A DNA stretch of 64,000 bases from Russula earlei. Taxonomy: Eukaryota; Basidiomycota; Agaricomycetes; Russulales; Russulaceae. Below, piece by piece: positions 33,648 to 44,363 of this stretch. The first letter of the stretch is position 1. Each line of letters starts with the position of its first letter. The stretch spans positions 62,001 through 126,000 of the forward strand of contig JAGFNK010000091.1 of the NCBI GenBank assembly GCA_025769875.1, given 5' to 3'. A model generated the notes under the pieces. That model ran no database searches and had not been told where the DNA came from. It saw only the letters and a list, made by a program, of their open reading frames with translations. The position numbers were made by a program, and so were the translations under genes.

Positions 33648-35458
33648 ATGTTCCTTGCGCGCAGTCGTGTACATGCCACGCTCGTGAAACACAGTAATGT
33701 TGGCCGTACATTGCTATCTCGACTTCATGCTCGACCGGCTCATGCAGGGTCTACCCCGGCTGCTTCTGTGACTCCAGTCGAGAAAATACTGCTGGACACC
33801 ATCAAGGTACACAACACGACATCCAGGAAAGCCCTCCGTCTGAATCACGATTTTATTTGGTACAGGCAAATGGGCCCGTGTCCTTCGCAACGTACATGCA
33901 ACTTTGTCTCTCCCACCCAACTGAGGGTTATTATATGAACCCTGCAAACTCTGTGATCGGTGCTCTGGGTGACTTTATCACCAGCCCAGAGATCAGCCAG
34001 GTATTTGGTGAGGTGGGTGTCTCCTGCATTTTTCACGGGGAAATAAGCACAATGAACTGTCAAGAGCTTGTAGCTTTTGGGTATATGGTTGTCATTACAA
34101 TATCGGAGCACTGGCGCGAAGCATGACGTTCAGCTGGTTGAACTGGGTCCAGGGAGAGGTACCCTGATGGACGACATCCTTCGGGTGCGTAAATATCCTC
34201 TTCCTATGCGTTTGCGTGCGCTCGATCGGTCTCAGACGCTGTCACAATTCCCGCACACTTGGGGATCTGTCAAGCATGCACACCTCGTTGAATCCAGTCC
34301 AGCTCTTCGCGCCGTTCAAGAGAAGAAGCTTCAGGCATGGGATGGGGAACACGGTTTGAAGTTACACTGGCACGACTCGATTGACGATGTCCCCGAGGCC
34401 GATGGTGTGTACACGATGTTAGTCGCGCACGAGTTCTTCGATGCACTCCCGTTTCATCTCATTGAAGTGGGTCACGCGTAACTCCTCTGTCGTGTGTGAG
34501 CTTTACATCTTTTGGTTTCCTAGAAAACTCATCAAGGTTGGAAGGAGGTCTTGATCACCTCTATCCCTGACCCGGCAGCCAAAACGGTCCTGAGACCTTC
34601 GGACGTCCTATTTGCGTCCCAACCTTCGCCTTCGCCCACACCGTTATCCAACCCCTCCCATGATCGATCTTTACCTATCACACAGACGCGTTTCCGCCCT
34701 GTACTTGCGGCGGAACCCTCACCAGTGTCATCATTACTGGGTGCCTCTTCACCGCGTTTTTCGTCTCTCCCGATTGGCGCGCGCATAGAGGTATCTGCGG
34801 CCTCCTTCCAAACTTCACGCAAGCTCGGCACGCTCATCTCGCGGGGCGCTGGGGGCAGCGCATTAATAATAGACTATGGAAAAGACCACGCCGTCGGTAA
34901 CTCATTCCGCGTACGTGTCCTCTCATGGTTACCACTCTTCGCGGGGCCAACATGATGCTCTTGAGTAGGCTTTCAAAGCTCACGCGCTCGCCGACCCGTT
35001 TGATGCCCCTGGCCAGGCAGATCTCACTGCAAACGTTGACTTTGCTTACCTTGTCGAGGCGCTGGCAGGAACTGGTGTGTTTACTTCCTCTCCCTTCATA
35101 CCAACACTGTCCCCCTCCCGATCGAGGAACTCACCCTTACTGCCACGATACAGCAACGGCGCACGGTCCGCTCTCGCAACGCTCTTTCCTCCTACAAATG
35201 GGCATCGGGGCGCGGATTGCCGCGCTGAAACGCGCAGCGGCTTCCCCAGACCGTGCGCGCGCAGTTGAGAAGGCAGCAGCGCGGCTCGTAGATGTAATGG
35301 GGATGGGAAGGGAGTACAAGGTGTTGGGCGTGACGGGTGGGGTAGGTGGCAGCGCAGAAGAGAAATGGCCGTTCATCGCAGGGGAAGTACAGGACGCCAT
35401 ACAAACGAACGTGAAGGAGAGCCAGGCCGCCCGCTGTTCAGGGTCTGACCTGACGTAG
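33648..35458 (+). CDS. NDUFAF7-type mitochondrial arginine methyltransferase (complex I assembly)
   Basis: Exons 33648-33806, 33866-34012, 34074-34466, 34524-34910, 34969-35074 and 35154-35458 give 498 residues with consistent phases. The N-terminus (MFLARSRVHATLVKH...) is basic and acid-free, as in a mitochondrial presequence. The MidA/DUF185 methyltransferase core shows PVSFATYMQLCLSHPTEGYY, GDFITSPEISQVFGE, the SAM-binding VELGPGRGTLMDDILR, VAHEFFDALPFHLIE, GSALIIDYGKDH, ANVDFAYL and HGPLSQRSFLLQMGI. Human NDUFAF7 dimethylates an arginine of complex I subunit NDUFS2. An insertion of about 60 Pro/Ser-rich residues follows KEVLITSIPDP. The gene shares an 81-bp divergent promoter with TIF6. 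Confidence 0.93.
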
Positions 35459-36867
35459 CGCCCACCACCGAGGCGTGTGGCATACTCGTCTCCTTAACCC
35501 CTGCCCACTTGCACAGCAATCATTGACCTCTAACAGCCCCTGGATCAACAAAAGCCACAATTTTCATGCTCCCGCTCGGTATAGAATCGAAAAGTGAGAG
35601 GTAATTGAGAAACACGCCACATGCCTTGCATCGACAGATGTAGGAGTTTGCGACTAAGAAATTTTTTTTTTTATGCTTTGAAAAAAATCATCATCTTTGC
35701 AGCGGATGTAGGGCGTAATGGCCGCCTGTTTGGACCATCTGCCGTCGCCGTCGTGGTACAATGACAGCACGCTAAGGAGTCACAAATAGCGGGCGCAACC
35801 TCGCAGGCGCCTCAGGGCACAGGGGTAGAGGTCATTAATATGGCTTTGATTAAACAAGTCTAGTCTGTCTGCCAGAGACACCCCCCAGAAATCAGATACG
35901 GAATTGCAAATACAAATGACGACGCACCCTTCATGCGCAATATGAGCCGGAGGTGTTGGCTCAAATCCGTATAGATAGATGTCTAAACAATGGGCTATGT
36001 AAGATACGGGTGAGGATAAAGCTGCCACCCAAAGGAGCAGCGTAGCAGGAGCCGAAGGCATGGAGAAAGCGATGCAAAGAATGCCGAGACAATTGGAGTG
36101 CGCCACCATCAGCGATCGGAGGGTCACGCGTCAGGGGGTGTAACTACCGAGGGGTGGCAAGTTACGGTATAGTATGGAGAGGCCAAGCTTACACGCCGGG
36201 ATGGAGGCACAAGATGGACGAGCCCCCGGGCGCGAGAGGTCACAGGCGACGGCAAGACGAGACGAGACGGTAAGGAAGAAGAGCTCGGAAAGCCACGCAG
36301 GCAAGAAAGCTTTGGAGGGCGCGCAGGTGAGAATCGGGCCCGTCGAGAACGCTGCCAGTGGGTAAGTTTAATCCAGCTACACGTGTCCGTCACGATATGT
36401 GGCAGTAATTGAAATGTCTCTGAAACAGGAGAATCGCGCGTGAGGTGGTAGGACTGGTAGGTGAAAGTGTGGGTAGGGTGATCCCAACAGAGGAAGAGCG
36501 AACTATGAATGAGCGATATGCAGGAGCTCATACGCATCAGTGATGGCGTGTCTGTCGGCGTGTGGCTCAAGTATGAACGCTGCGAGGCCAACAGAGAAGA
36601 TGATTCGATAGTAAATGCAGCCGTAGAGCGCGCGTTTGCACCCAGTACAATTTACGTTACGTAACACATAGAGCGCAGCGACAACAGGTGTAGTTGTCCA
36701 CCAGGAACCTGTTTTTTCCAGTTCCTGACTGTATAATGCTGATACTGAAAACACCTCCTAAGAAATTTCAGCCCAATAGATCATAAATAGGATCGACATA
36801 TCGGCCTACCAACGATGGTTCCCTTGTACTCTTTGAGGTCCCCTTCCACAGCACTTAGACTCAGGCG
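35459..36867. repeat. Intergenic region carrying a diverged upstream copy of the GPCR-array spacer
   Basis: No gene is supported. Bases about 36450-36560 share motifs with 38990-39130 (GGTGAAA-TGCGGGTA-GGTGATCC, then GCGAACT...ATATGCAGGAGC). The last 90 bases share TAAATAGGATCGACA...ATGGTTCCC with 39410-39470. This suggests the duplicated unit of the GPCR array includes upstream sequence. Confidence 0.45.
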
Positions 36868-38528
36868 ATGTCCAAATTCACGTTCAGTGAGCGCGAGGGC
36901 ATGGTACTCCTAGCTCAAACATCTACTTTGTCTGCAAGCGCTATCATTGGCCTCCTGTCATACATCGCTGTATGTGGCACACGCTCCCCCACCGACAATC
37001 CCAACTGACTGGATTTTTCCTTTTATCAATAACAATAAGTATAGTGCAGTTACCATACTTCGAGGTGCCCGAAAGAGATGGAAGATTGGTGGTGCCGTTG
37101 AAGTCCTTTTTCTCAATCAACTGGCCTGGGATCTGGCTCAGGCGGTCGGTACGTCATTCGACAAACGACTCGAGATGATTGTCCTCTGACAGAATATTTG
37201 TATCAGGTGGCATCATGAATATCAAGTGGGCATTAGAAGGAGTACGCAATTATGTCCGTCGCTGTTGGCTGTTCTCACCTCGTCACGATGTAGACTATAT
37301 ATAATGGCCCTTTCTGCGTTACTCAAGGTGCAATTTCCTGAAGCGTCCGTTATGTCAAGAAAGGATACTGACCCCACACTCAGGCGCCATCAAGCACGCC
37401 TCTGGACTTGGTGCAGCTTTGTCGTAAGTCATGGACTATCGGCCTATGTCGATAAGACTGTTGACTCGAGAATGGCGACATTTAGGACTCTGGTCGGTGG
37501 TCCGTTTTATTATCCCTTGCGCTTTCTAACCGATCGCTCAAGGCCATTGCGGTTTATACTCTCTATGTACTCTGTTTCTCGGGAGTCCCCCCAGTATATG
37601 AAAATGAAGATGAGAGACGTCGAAAGAGCTTGCGTCGCAGTCTCACATTCATTGCTTGTCAATGGATCGCTGTCGGCGTTGTGGTGGCCATCAACATAGG
37701 TGTGGATGGAGCGTATCAAATCTACGGCCCCACAGGATATTGTAAGCGCGCCACGTATCTTTGCTGCAAATCTGGTTTTGACATGGCGCAGGGTGCTGGA
37801 TTCAACCTAAGTACCTAGTCCAGCGAATCGCTGCCGACTACGCTTTCTTCTGGCTAACCGGAGCGTCCAATATCGTGATCTACTCAATACTCTTCTTGTA
37901 CATCAAGGGTTACATTGCGACGGATGGCTGGCGCATCTACCGACTGGCTGTACGACGGCAGATGACCAGCAGCCTGTCTTCCAGGCGAGCATATGGCCTA
38001 CTTTAGTAAGACATCTTTATCTCCCACATATCGTCTCCTGACTTTCTGGCTATCCAGCTATCCGGCTGTCTATATCGTTTCCGTGAGCGTCTTTGTTTAG
38101 AAACTGAACTCGAGTATTTTTCCAACCTGCTATCACAGATTTTGCCATTGTCAATCGCGCGCTTTAGGACCTTCACAAATCATTCCGTCCCAAGCGGTGC
38201 AATAGTCTTTGTTGACATGATGTTCCTCGCCAATGGCGTGTTCAATGTCATCCTTTTCTCACTCACTCGTCCCTTCCTGCTCCCACATGACCTTCCAAGT
38301 CTCGACAGGTCATCCGATCAAGATCCTGTCGTCGGTTTTCAACAGAAAGAGGATTCAAACCGTGATGCCGTTAATAATGGGCCACCTTCAATCCCACGCA
38401 TCAATATTCGGATCGATCACAATCGGCAAACGGATCATTCTGTAGGTGGCCGGACCCTTCAATCATCTCGAGATGAGTGGCCTATGATTAAAGAGGAGAC
38501 TCCCTCGGAGACGACATTATGTCAGTGA
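36868..38528 (+). CDS. GPCR-like seven-transmembrane receptor, array copy 1
   Basis: Ten exons (36868-36969, 37040-37148, 37207-37241, 37294-37327, 37384-37423, 37486-37492, 37543-37741, 37792-38005, 38058-38082, 38139-38528) sum to 1155 nt, 384 residues. Exon 6 is a 7-nt micro-exon (GACTCTG) joining GAALS to AIAVYTLY. Seven hydrophobic segments follow the layout of Agaricomycete cAMP-receptor/Git3-like GPCRs: LSASAIIGLLSYIA, VLFLNQLAWDLAQAVGGIM, AIKHASGLGAALSTLAIAV, FIACQWIAVGVVVAI, FFWLTGASNIVIYSILFLY, AVYIVSILPLSIARF and FVDMMFLANGVFNVILF. Cysteines in GPFC and YWCWI fit the conserved extracellular disulfide. The tail (about 100 residues) is hydrophilic. It probably senses a small extracellular ligand through G proteins; the ligand is unknown. 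It is not STE3-like. Confidence 0.85.
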
Positions 38529-38939
38529 TTATTTCTGTCTCGCGGCGAATAGATCCACGCTGACGCGACCAATAGATGTCTGATGCGCCTCATGAGGTTT
38601 TACACATGTTCTGGAGGATCACTGCTTCGATTATCGTATCTTTCTCCGCCCTCTTATTGATGATCGCAAATTTGACGAGCAGACGGAAAAGAAGCATGGT
38701 GTGGATACAGCAGTATGGTTACGCGCTCCTGTCAAGTGCATAGAGTGCTTTGATGTGGGTGGGTCGTGGTCAATCACATTACCGCTACAGGGAGATGAAA
38801 GTATGTACATCAGAAAGACAGACGGCCTCTAGTACTGTGTACGTTGACTATTTTCCTTGGGCTTTCGTGTAGTACCAGAAGCGACTGTAGGAGGATATTC
38901 GGTGAGGTAGCAGTATTTGCTGGTATCGATATAGTCTAA

Positions 38940-39300
38940 GTATGTCACTTACTCGTCCGAAGCCTAAGCCCGAGGGGAATCAACGGAGGCGAGAAGGGAG
39001 CCACGCCTGAGGTGGTGGGGTGAAAATGCGGGTACGGTGATCCGAAAGAGGAGAGTCCCAAGGAGGATGCGCGTCGTGGTAACAAGAATGAGAGCGAACT
39101 CTGATCAATATGCAGGAGCCCATCAGCGATGCTGTGTCCCACTGCGTCTTTACGTATGAACGTGGGAGCGATGCCGATCAAGTCAGTGAAGATCAATACG
39201 AAAGGAAAAGAAACGAGCGACGAGCGAGACGCGACGACGAGCAAGGCACGCTGTCTCCAGGGTCCTTGACGTCCAGGCACGTGCTTGCGGCACATATATT
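38940..39300. repeat. Spacer between GPCR copies 1 and 2
   Basis: This stretch parallels 36140-36560 upstream of copy 1, with shared GGTGAAA..GGTGATCC and GCGAACT..ATATGCAGGAGC landmarks in the same order. It supports duplication of a block that includes the promoter region. No gene is seen. Confidence 0.45.
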
Positions 39301-39509
39301 ACATAAGCCATAACGGCGTTCCTGGTGGCTGTCAGGTGCGCTTTGACAATTCAACACACACTAGTACTGTATGGCTCTGAGGCTGAAAAACTTTCCGGCT
39401 CTAAGGAGCTTAAATAGGATCGACACATATCGGTCTACCGCGATGGTTCCCCTTCAGAGAACTCTTCGGGACCCCCTTCCACAAACTCTTAGACTCTTAG
39501 CTTGAGGCG

Positions 39510-41161
39510 ATGTCACAGTTCACGTTCGGGGAGCGCGTGGGGTTAATACTCCTGGTTCAAACGTCTGCTTTATCTGCAAGCGCTATCGTTGGCCTCCTGT
39601 CATACATCGTTGTATGTGGCACATGCCCCCTCGCAGAAAATCCCAATTGACTGGACTTTTTCAAAAGTATAGTGCAATTACCATACTTCGAGGTGCCCGG
39701 AAAAGATGGAAGATTGGTGGTACCACTGAGGTTCTCTTTCTCAACCAGCTGGCATGGGATATGATTCAGGCGGTTGGTGGGTCCTTTGACAAACGACTCA
39801 AGTAGGGTTAATGTTCCCTGACTTTTTTGAATCAGGCGGTATCATGGATATCAAGTGGGCGTTAGAAGGAGTACGCAATTATTTCTGTTCTTGTTGGTTG
39901 TCCTCACCTCGTCACGATGTAGACTATATATAATGGCCCTTTCTGCGTTACTCAAGGTGCAATCTCCTGAAGCTTCCGGTTATATCATGAAAGGATACTG
40001 ATACCCCATTCAGGTGCCCTCAAGCACGCTTCTGGACTTGGTGCAGCTTTGTCGTAAGTCGTGGGCATATCGGCATACATCGATAACGACCTGACTTGAG
40101 AATCGCAACATTTCATTTTAGGACTCTGGTCGGTGGACCGTCTTATTCTACCTTGCGCTTTCTAACCAATCCTTCAAGGCCATTGCGGTTTATACTCTCT
40201 ATGTACTCTGTTTCTCGGGAGGCGACCAACTTACCAATGAAAATGAAGACGATAGACGTAGAAAGAGCTTGCGTCGCAGTCTCGCATTCACCCTTTGTCT
40301 GTGGATCACTGTCGGCCTTGTGGTAGCCATCAACATGGGTGTGGATGGGGCGTATCATTTCTATGGTCCTACAGGATTCTGTAAGCGTCATGTATCTTTG
40401 TTGCAGATCTAGTTTTGACATGGCGCAGGGTGCTGGATTGCATCTAAGTATTCAATCCAACGAATCGCTGCCGACTACGCTTTCTTCTGGATAACCGCAG
40501 CATCCAATATCGTGATCTACTCAATACTCTTCTTGTACATCAAGGGGTACATTGCGACAAATGGCTGGCGTATATACCGACGGCCTGTACGACAGGAGAT
40601 CAGCGACGTATCTTCCAAGCGAGCATATGGCCTACTTTAGTAAGCCCTCTTTATCTCCCACATATCGTCTCTTGACTATCTGGCTATCCAGCTATCCGGC
40701 TGTCTATATCGTTTCCGTAGGTATCCTTTTTAGGAACTGAACTCGAGTATTTTTCCAACCTTCTATCACAGATTCTGCCATTGTCAATCGCGCGCTTTAG
40801 GGCCTTCACAAATCACTCCGTCCCACACGGTGCAACAATCTTTGTTGACATGATGTTCCTCGCCAATGGCCTGTTCAATGTCATCCTTTTCTCATTCACT
40901 CGTCCCTTCCTGCTCCCACATGACCTTCCAAGTCCCAACGGGTCGCCCCAACAAGATCCTATCGCCGAGGTTCAGCAAAAAGAGGGTTCAAATCATGACG
41001 CGGCTGATAATGGGCTACCTTCAATCCCACACATCGATATTCCTTTCGATCCATATCGGCAAACGGTTCATTCTGACGGTGGCTCGACCCTTCCATCCTC
41101 TGGGGCTAGACGGTCTGCAATTAAAGAGGAGGCTCCTTCGGAGGGGTCATTAGGTCGGTGA
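39510..41161 (+). CDS. GPCR-like seven-transmembrane receptor, array copy 2
   Basis: The start MSQFTFGERVGLILL matches copy 1 and all ten exons can be placed at equivalent sites, with open frames throughout. The 7-nt micro-exon GACTCTG recurs between TTTTAG and GTCGGT, followed by an intron with branch site CTAAC. Diagnostic segments are AVGGIMDIKWALEG, GPFCVTQG, ALKHASGLGAALS, YGPTGFWCWI, ADYAFFWITAASNIVIYS and FVDMMFLANGLFNVILF. It ends KEEAPSEGSLGR then TGA. It is closer to copy 1 than to copy 3 at the residues compared. It appears intact; the likely role is as for copy 1. Confidence 0.83.
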
Positions 41162-41599
41162 TTTTTCTATCTCACGGTATATAGGTTCATGCTCAACGCG
41201 ACCAACAGATGTCTGATGCGCCTCAGTGAGGTTTACACATGTTCTACAAGATCAGCGCTTTATCAACGTATTTTGCTCCGCCCTCTGATGATCGCACGTT
41301 GAACGGACAGACGGAAAAGAAACATGGTGTGGATATAGTATGGTTACGCCTCCTGTCAAGAGTATAGAGTGCCTTATGTAGGTGGACCGTGGGCATTCAC
41401 GTTTTCGCTACTGGGAGACCAAGGCAGGTACATTAGAAAGACAGACAGGCCACCAATAGTGTGCACGTCGACTAATAGCTTAATTTGGGTTTTCCGCGAG
41501 TTCTTGACGCAACTGTAGAGAATGCAGGAGAGGGAGGCAGTGGAGTAGTAGTACTTACTGGTATTGTAACAGCGTCACAACTCGTGTAATCTCTCGTAC

Positions 41600-42480
41600 A
41601 AGATGGCGCTCGCGGCGCCTCCAATGATAGCATTCGCACCGAGAGCCTTTCGCTCGGCATTCACTCATCGCCTTCACCCTGTCACCCGAGTGTCTCCCTT
41701 TGACGCGCCACCATCAGAAATGTCTTGTCACGACTACGTGAGAATGGGGGCGACGACAGGAGGACATGAGGACATGAGTGAAGGGGCTTGCCTTTTCTCT
41801 GCACTACAGCACGGGACATTTCATTTGATTTGAAATTTGGCATGCCCTTCTGCCTTTTTTGCACAGAAAAGACCCCAAACACCGCTCCATCCATCTTTCT
41901 TTTTTCGTCTCTCATGGCGCTCCGTTCCTTATTACGCCTTTCCAGGTCTTCCTCCCTCGGAACGTCTCAATGACTATGATGCCGTCCTCGCCAAGACGTG
42001 GACGTTCCCGTACAGCCCCCAGGTCGACTCGACGCCAGGGTGGGAATACTACGTGCATTCAAACATTAGGTCACCGCTGAGTGTCAATCCGTCCGCGCAC
42101 AGCTTTGCATGGCGTTGTAATCGGTGATTGCCGCGGGGACCCACCGGGAACCAAAAAAAAGGCCCAAGAGAGAGAAGGCACTGGCAGGCGGGCAGACAGA
42201 GAAGGGAACTGGATCAGGTTGGCAGTGGTATATACCACGCGTGTGCAACCACGGCGAGCCATCTTCCCACCCCACATCGCGTGCGGCAGAGACTCATTAT
42301 CTCGTGCAGAGCTGGGCACCGACGTCCAGATGGCAGTGTGGTATGGATTCGGAGGCCCTGGAACCTGTGCTGAACATGACACCGGCAACTCATTACATAA
42401 GCAAGGTCTGACCTGTCATGCAGACCAGTATCCATGACCATGACATGAATTTCGGTACAGTCGTGTTCCTGGCCTAGTGA
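41600..42480. repeat. Duplicated intergenic block, copy 1 (pairs with 45240-45960)
   Basis: Shared landmarks in the same order include CGAGAGCCTTTCG, CACCCGAGTGTCTC, GACGTG near ACTCCGTACA-type sequence, GGCAGACAGAGAAGGGA, CCACGGCGAGCC and ATCTCGTGCAGA. The block contains only short reading frames in conflicting frames. It marks a segmental duplication that includes GPCR copy 3. Confidence 0.6.
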
Positions 42481-42652
42481 CTGACTGATCCGGCCGTACA
42501 GTGCCTTTACGGTTGACGACGTCTCTGGGAATATCTGGTCCCCCCTGGCTCTGACGGGAATAAAAGGGATGTGCCACGACGACACCCTATCAGAATACAC
42601 TTGTGTTTTCTTCGGTATTCCATTTCCACAGACCCTCAGGCTCTCAAGCGAT

Positions 42653-44363
42653 ATGTCGTCGGCAGCGCAGTTCACTTTCAGTGAGCGAGAGGGCCTGGTC
42701 CTCCTAGCGCAAACGTCTGCTTTATCTGCAAGCGCTATCATTGGCCTGTTGTCATATATCACTGTATGTCGTGCACTCACCCCCGCCAAAAAGTCCGATT
42801 GATTGGTTGAAAAAAAAAAAAAAAGTATAGTGCAGTTACCATACGTCGTGGTGCCCGCCGAAGGTGGAAGATCGGCGGTACCGCCGAGGTACTCTTTCTC
42901 AATCAGCTGGCAGCGGATCTGGTTCAGGTCATTGGTGAGCCATTTGACAGTTGACGCGACTTTGCATGTCCACTGACCGAATATTTGTTTCAGGTGGCCT
43001 CATGAATATCAAGTGGGCAGTAGATGGTGTACGTTTTTATGTCCGTCGCCGTTGATTGTCCTCAATTCCCCACGGCATAGACTGTATCCACCGGCTCCTT
43101 CTGCGTCGCTCAAGGTACAATCTCTTGAAGTTTATCAAAGGAAGGACACTGACTCCGCGGTTAGGTGTCTTCAAGCACGCCTCCCATGTTGTCACAGCTC
43201 TGTCGTAAGTTACGGATGTATGAGAATCATCGATAAAGAAGCCTTACTTTCGAATCGTGACATCCCAGGACTCTGGTTAGTGGTCCATTTTATTGTAATT
43301 TGAAATTTCTAACCAAACGTTCAAGGCCATCGCATTTTATACTCTCTATGTACTCTGTTTCTCAGGAGATCCCCAAGTCACTGATGAAAACGAAGATGAC
43401 GAGCGTAGAAAGAGCTTGCGTCGCGGTCTCATATTCGTTGCCTGTCTGTGGGCCGCTGTTGGCCTTTTGGTGGCCATCAACATAAGTGCCGATGGGGCGT
43501 ATCACTTATACGGGCCTGCAGGATATTGTAAGCGCACCTTGTGGCTCTGTTGCAGATCTGGTTTTGACATGTCGCAGGGTGCTGGATTGTATCTACGCAC
43601 CCAGTCCAGCGTATCGTTGCCGATTATCTTTTCATGTGGATAACCGCAGGGATCAATATTGTGATCTACTCAATCCTCTTCTTATACATCAAGGGGTACA
43701 TTGCGACGAAAGGGTGGCGCATATACCGACCGAATGTACGAAAGGAGATCAGCGACCTGGCTTCCAAGCGAGCATACGGCCTACTTTAGTGAGTCATCTT
43801 TCTCTCCCAAAACTCGCCCCTTGACTTTCTGGCCATCCAGCTATCCGGCTGTCTATATCATTGGTGTGAGTATTTTCTATCTACGTACTGAACACCCCCG
43901 CTTTTCCGATCTTCTATCACAGGTTTTGCCTTTGTCAATTGTACGCTATCGTACCTTCGCTCACCATTACATCCCTTCCGACGCAATAATTTTCGTCGAC
44001 ATTGTCTACCTTGCCAATGGCCTGTTCAATGTCATCCTTTTCTCCATCACTCGTCCCTTCCTGCTACCACATGACCTTCAAAGTCCCCACGGGTCGCTCG
44101 AGGTTCAGCCATCAGAAGGTCCCATTCACGACGCGGCTAGTAACGGGCCACCTTCAATCACACACTGCAATGTTCCTATCGATTGCAACCGGAAATCGTT
44201 TAATTCTTCGGGTGGCTACACCTCCGGGGCTGAGGAGCATGAGATTCGAGAGAAGACTCCCTCAGTGAGGTCATTAGGTCGGCGATTCTTCGATCTCACG
44301 GCGTTTAGATTCATGCTCAATGCGACCTATAGATGTCTGATGTGCCTCATGATTTGCACATAA
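42653..44363 (+). CDS. GPCR-like seven-transmembrane receptor, array copy 3
   Basis: The start is MSSAAQFTFSEREGLVLL. All introns of copies 1 and 2 are present, including the 7-nt exon GACTCTG (here followed by GTTAGT). Segments are VIGGLMNIKWAVDG, TGSFCVAQG, FKHASHVVTALS, AIAFYTLYVLCF, YGPAGYWCWI, ADYLFMWITAGINIVIYS and FVDIVYLANGLFNVILF. It is the most diverged copy, especially in the third transmembrane segment (HVVTALS versus GLGAALS), which may mean a different ligand. The ancestral stop after SLGR (TGA in copy 2) is CGA here, adding about 30 residues (RRFFDLTAFRFMLNATYR...) before the stop at 44363. Confidence 0.83.

Noticed and set aside
36124..36591. 155-codon minus ORF upstream of GPCR copy 1
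   Set aside because: It lies in the duplicated spacer; the matching spacers at 39 kb do not preserve the frame.
42214..42789. 191-codon minus ORF overlapping the start of GPCR copy 3
   Set aside because: It overlaps the GPCR first exon antisense and is not conserved in the paired block at 45.7 kb.
36868..44363. Mating pheromone receptor (STE3-type) call for the GPCR array
   Set aside because: Sequence pattern, disulfide positions and intron layout fit the cAMP-receptor/Git3-like Agaricomycete family; no STE3 motifs and no pheromone genes with CaaX ends nearby.
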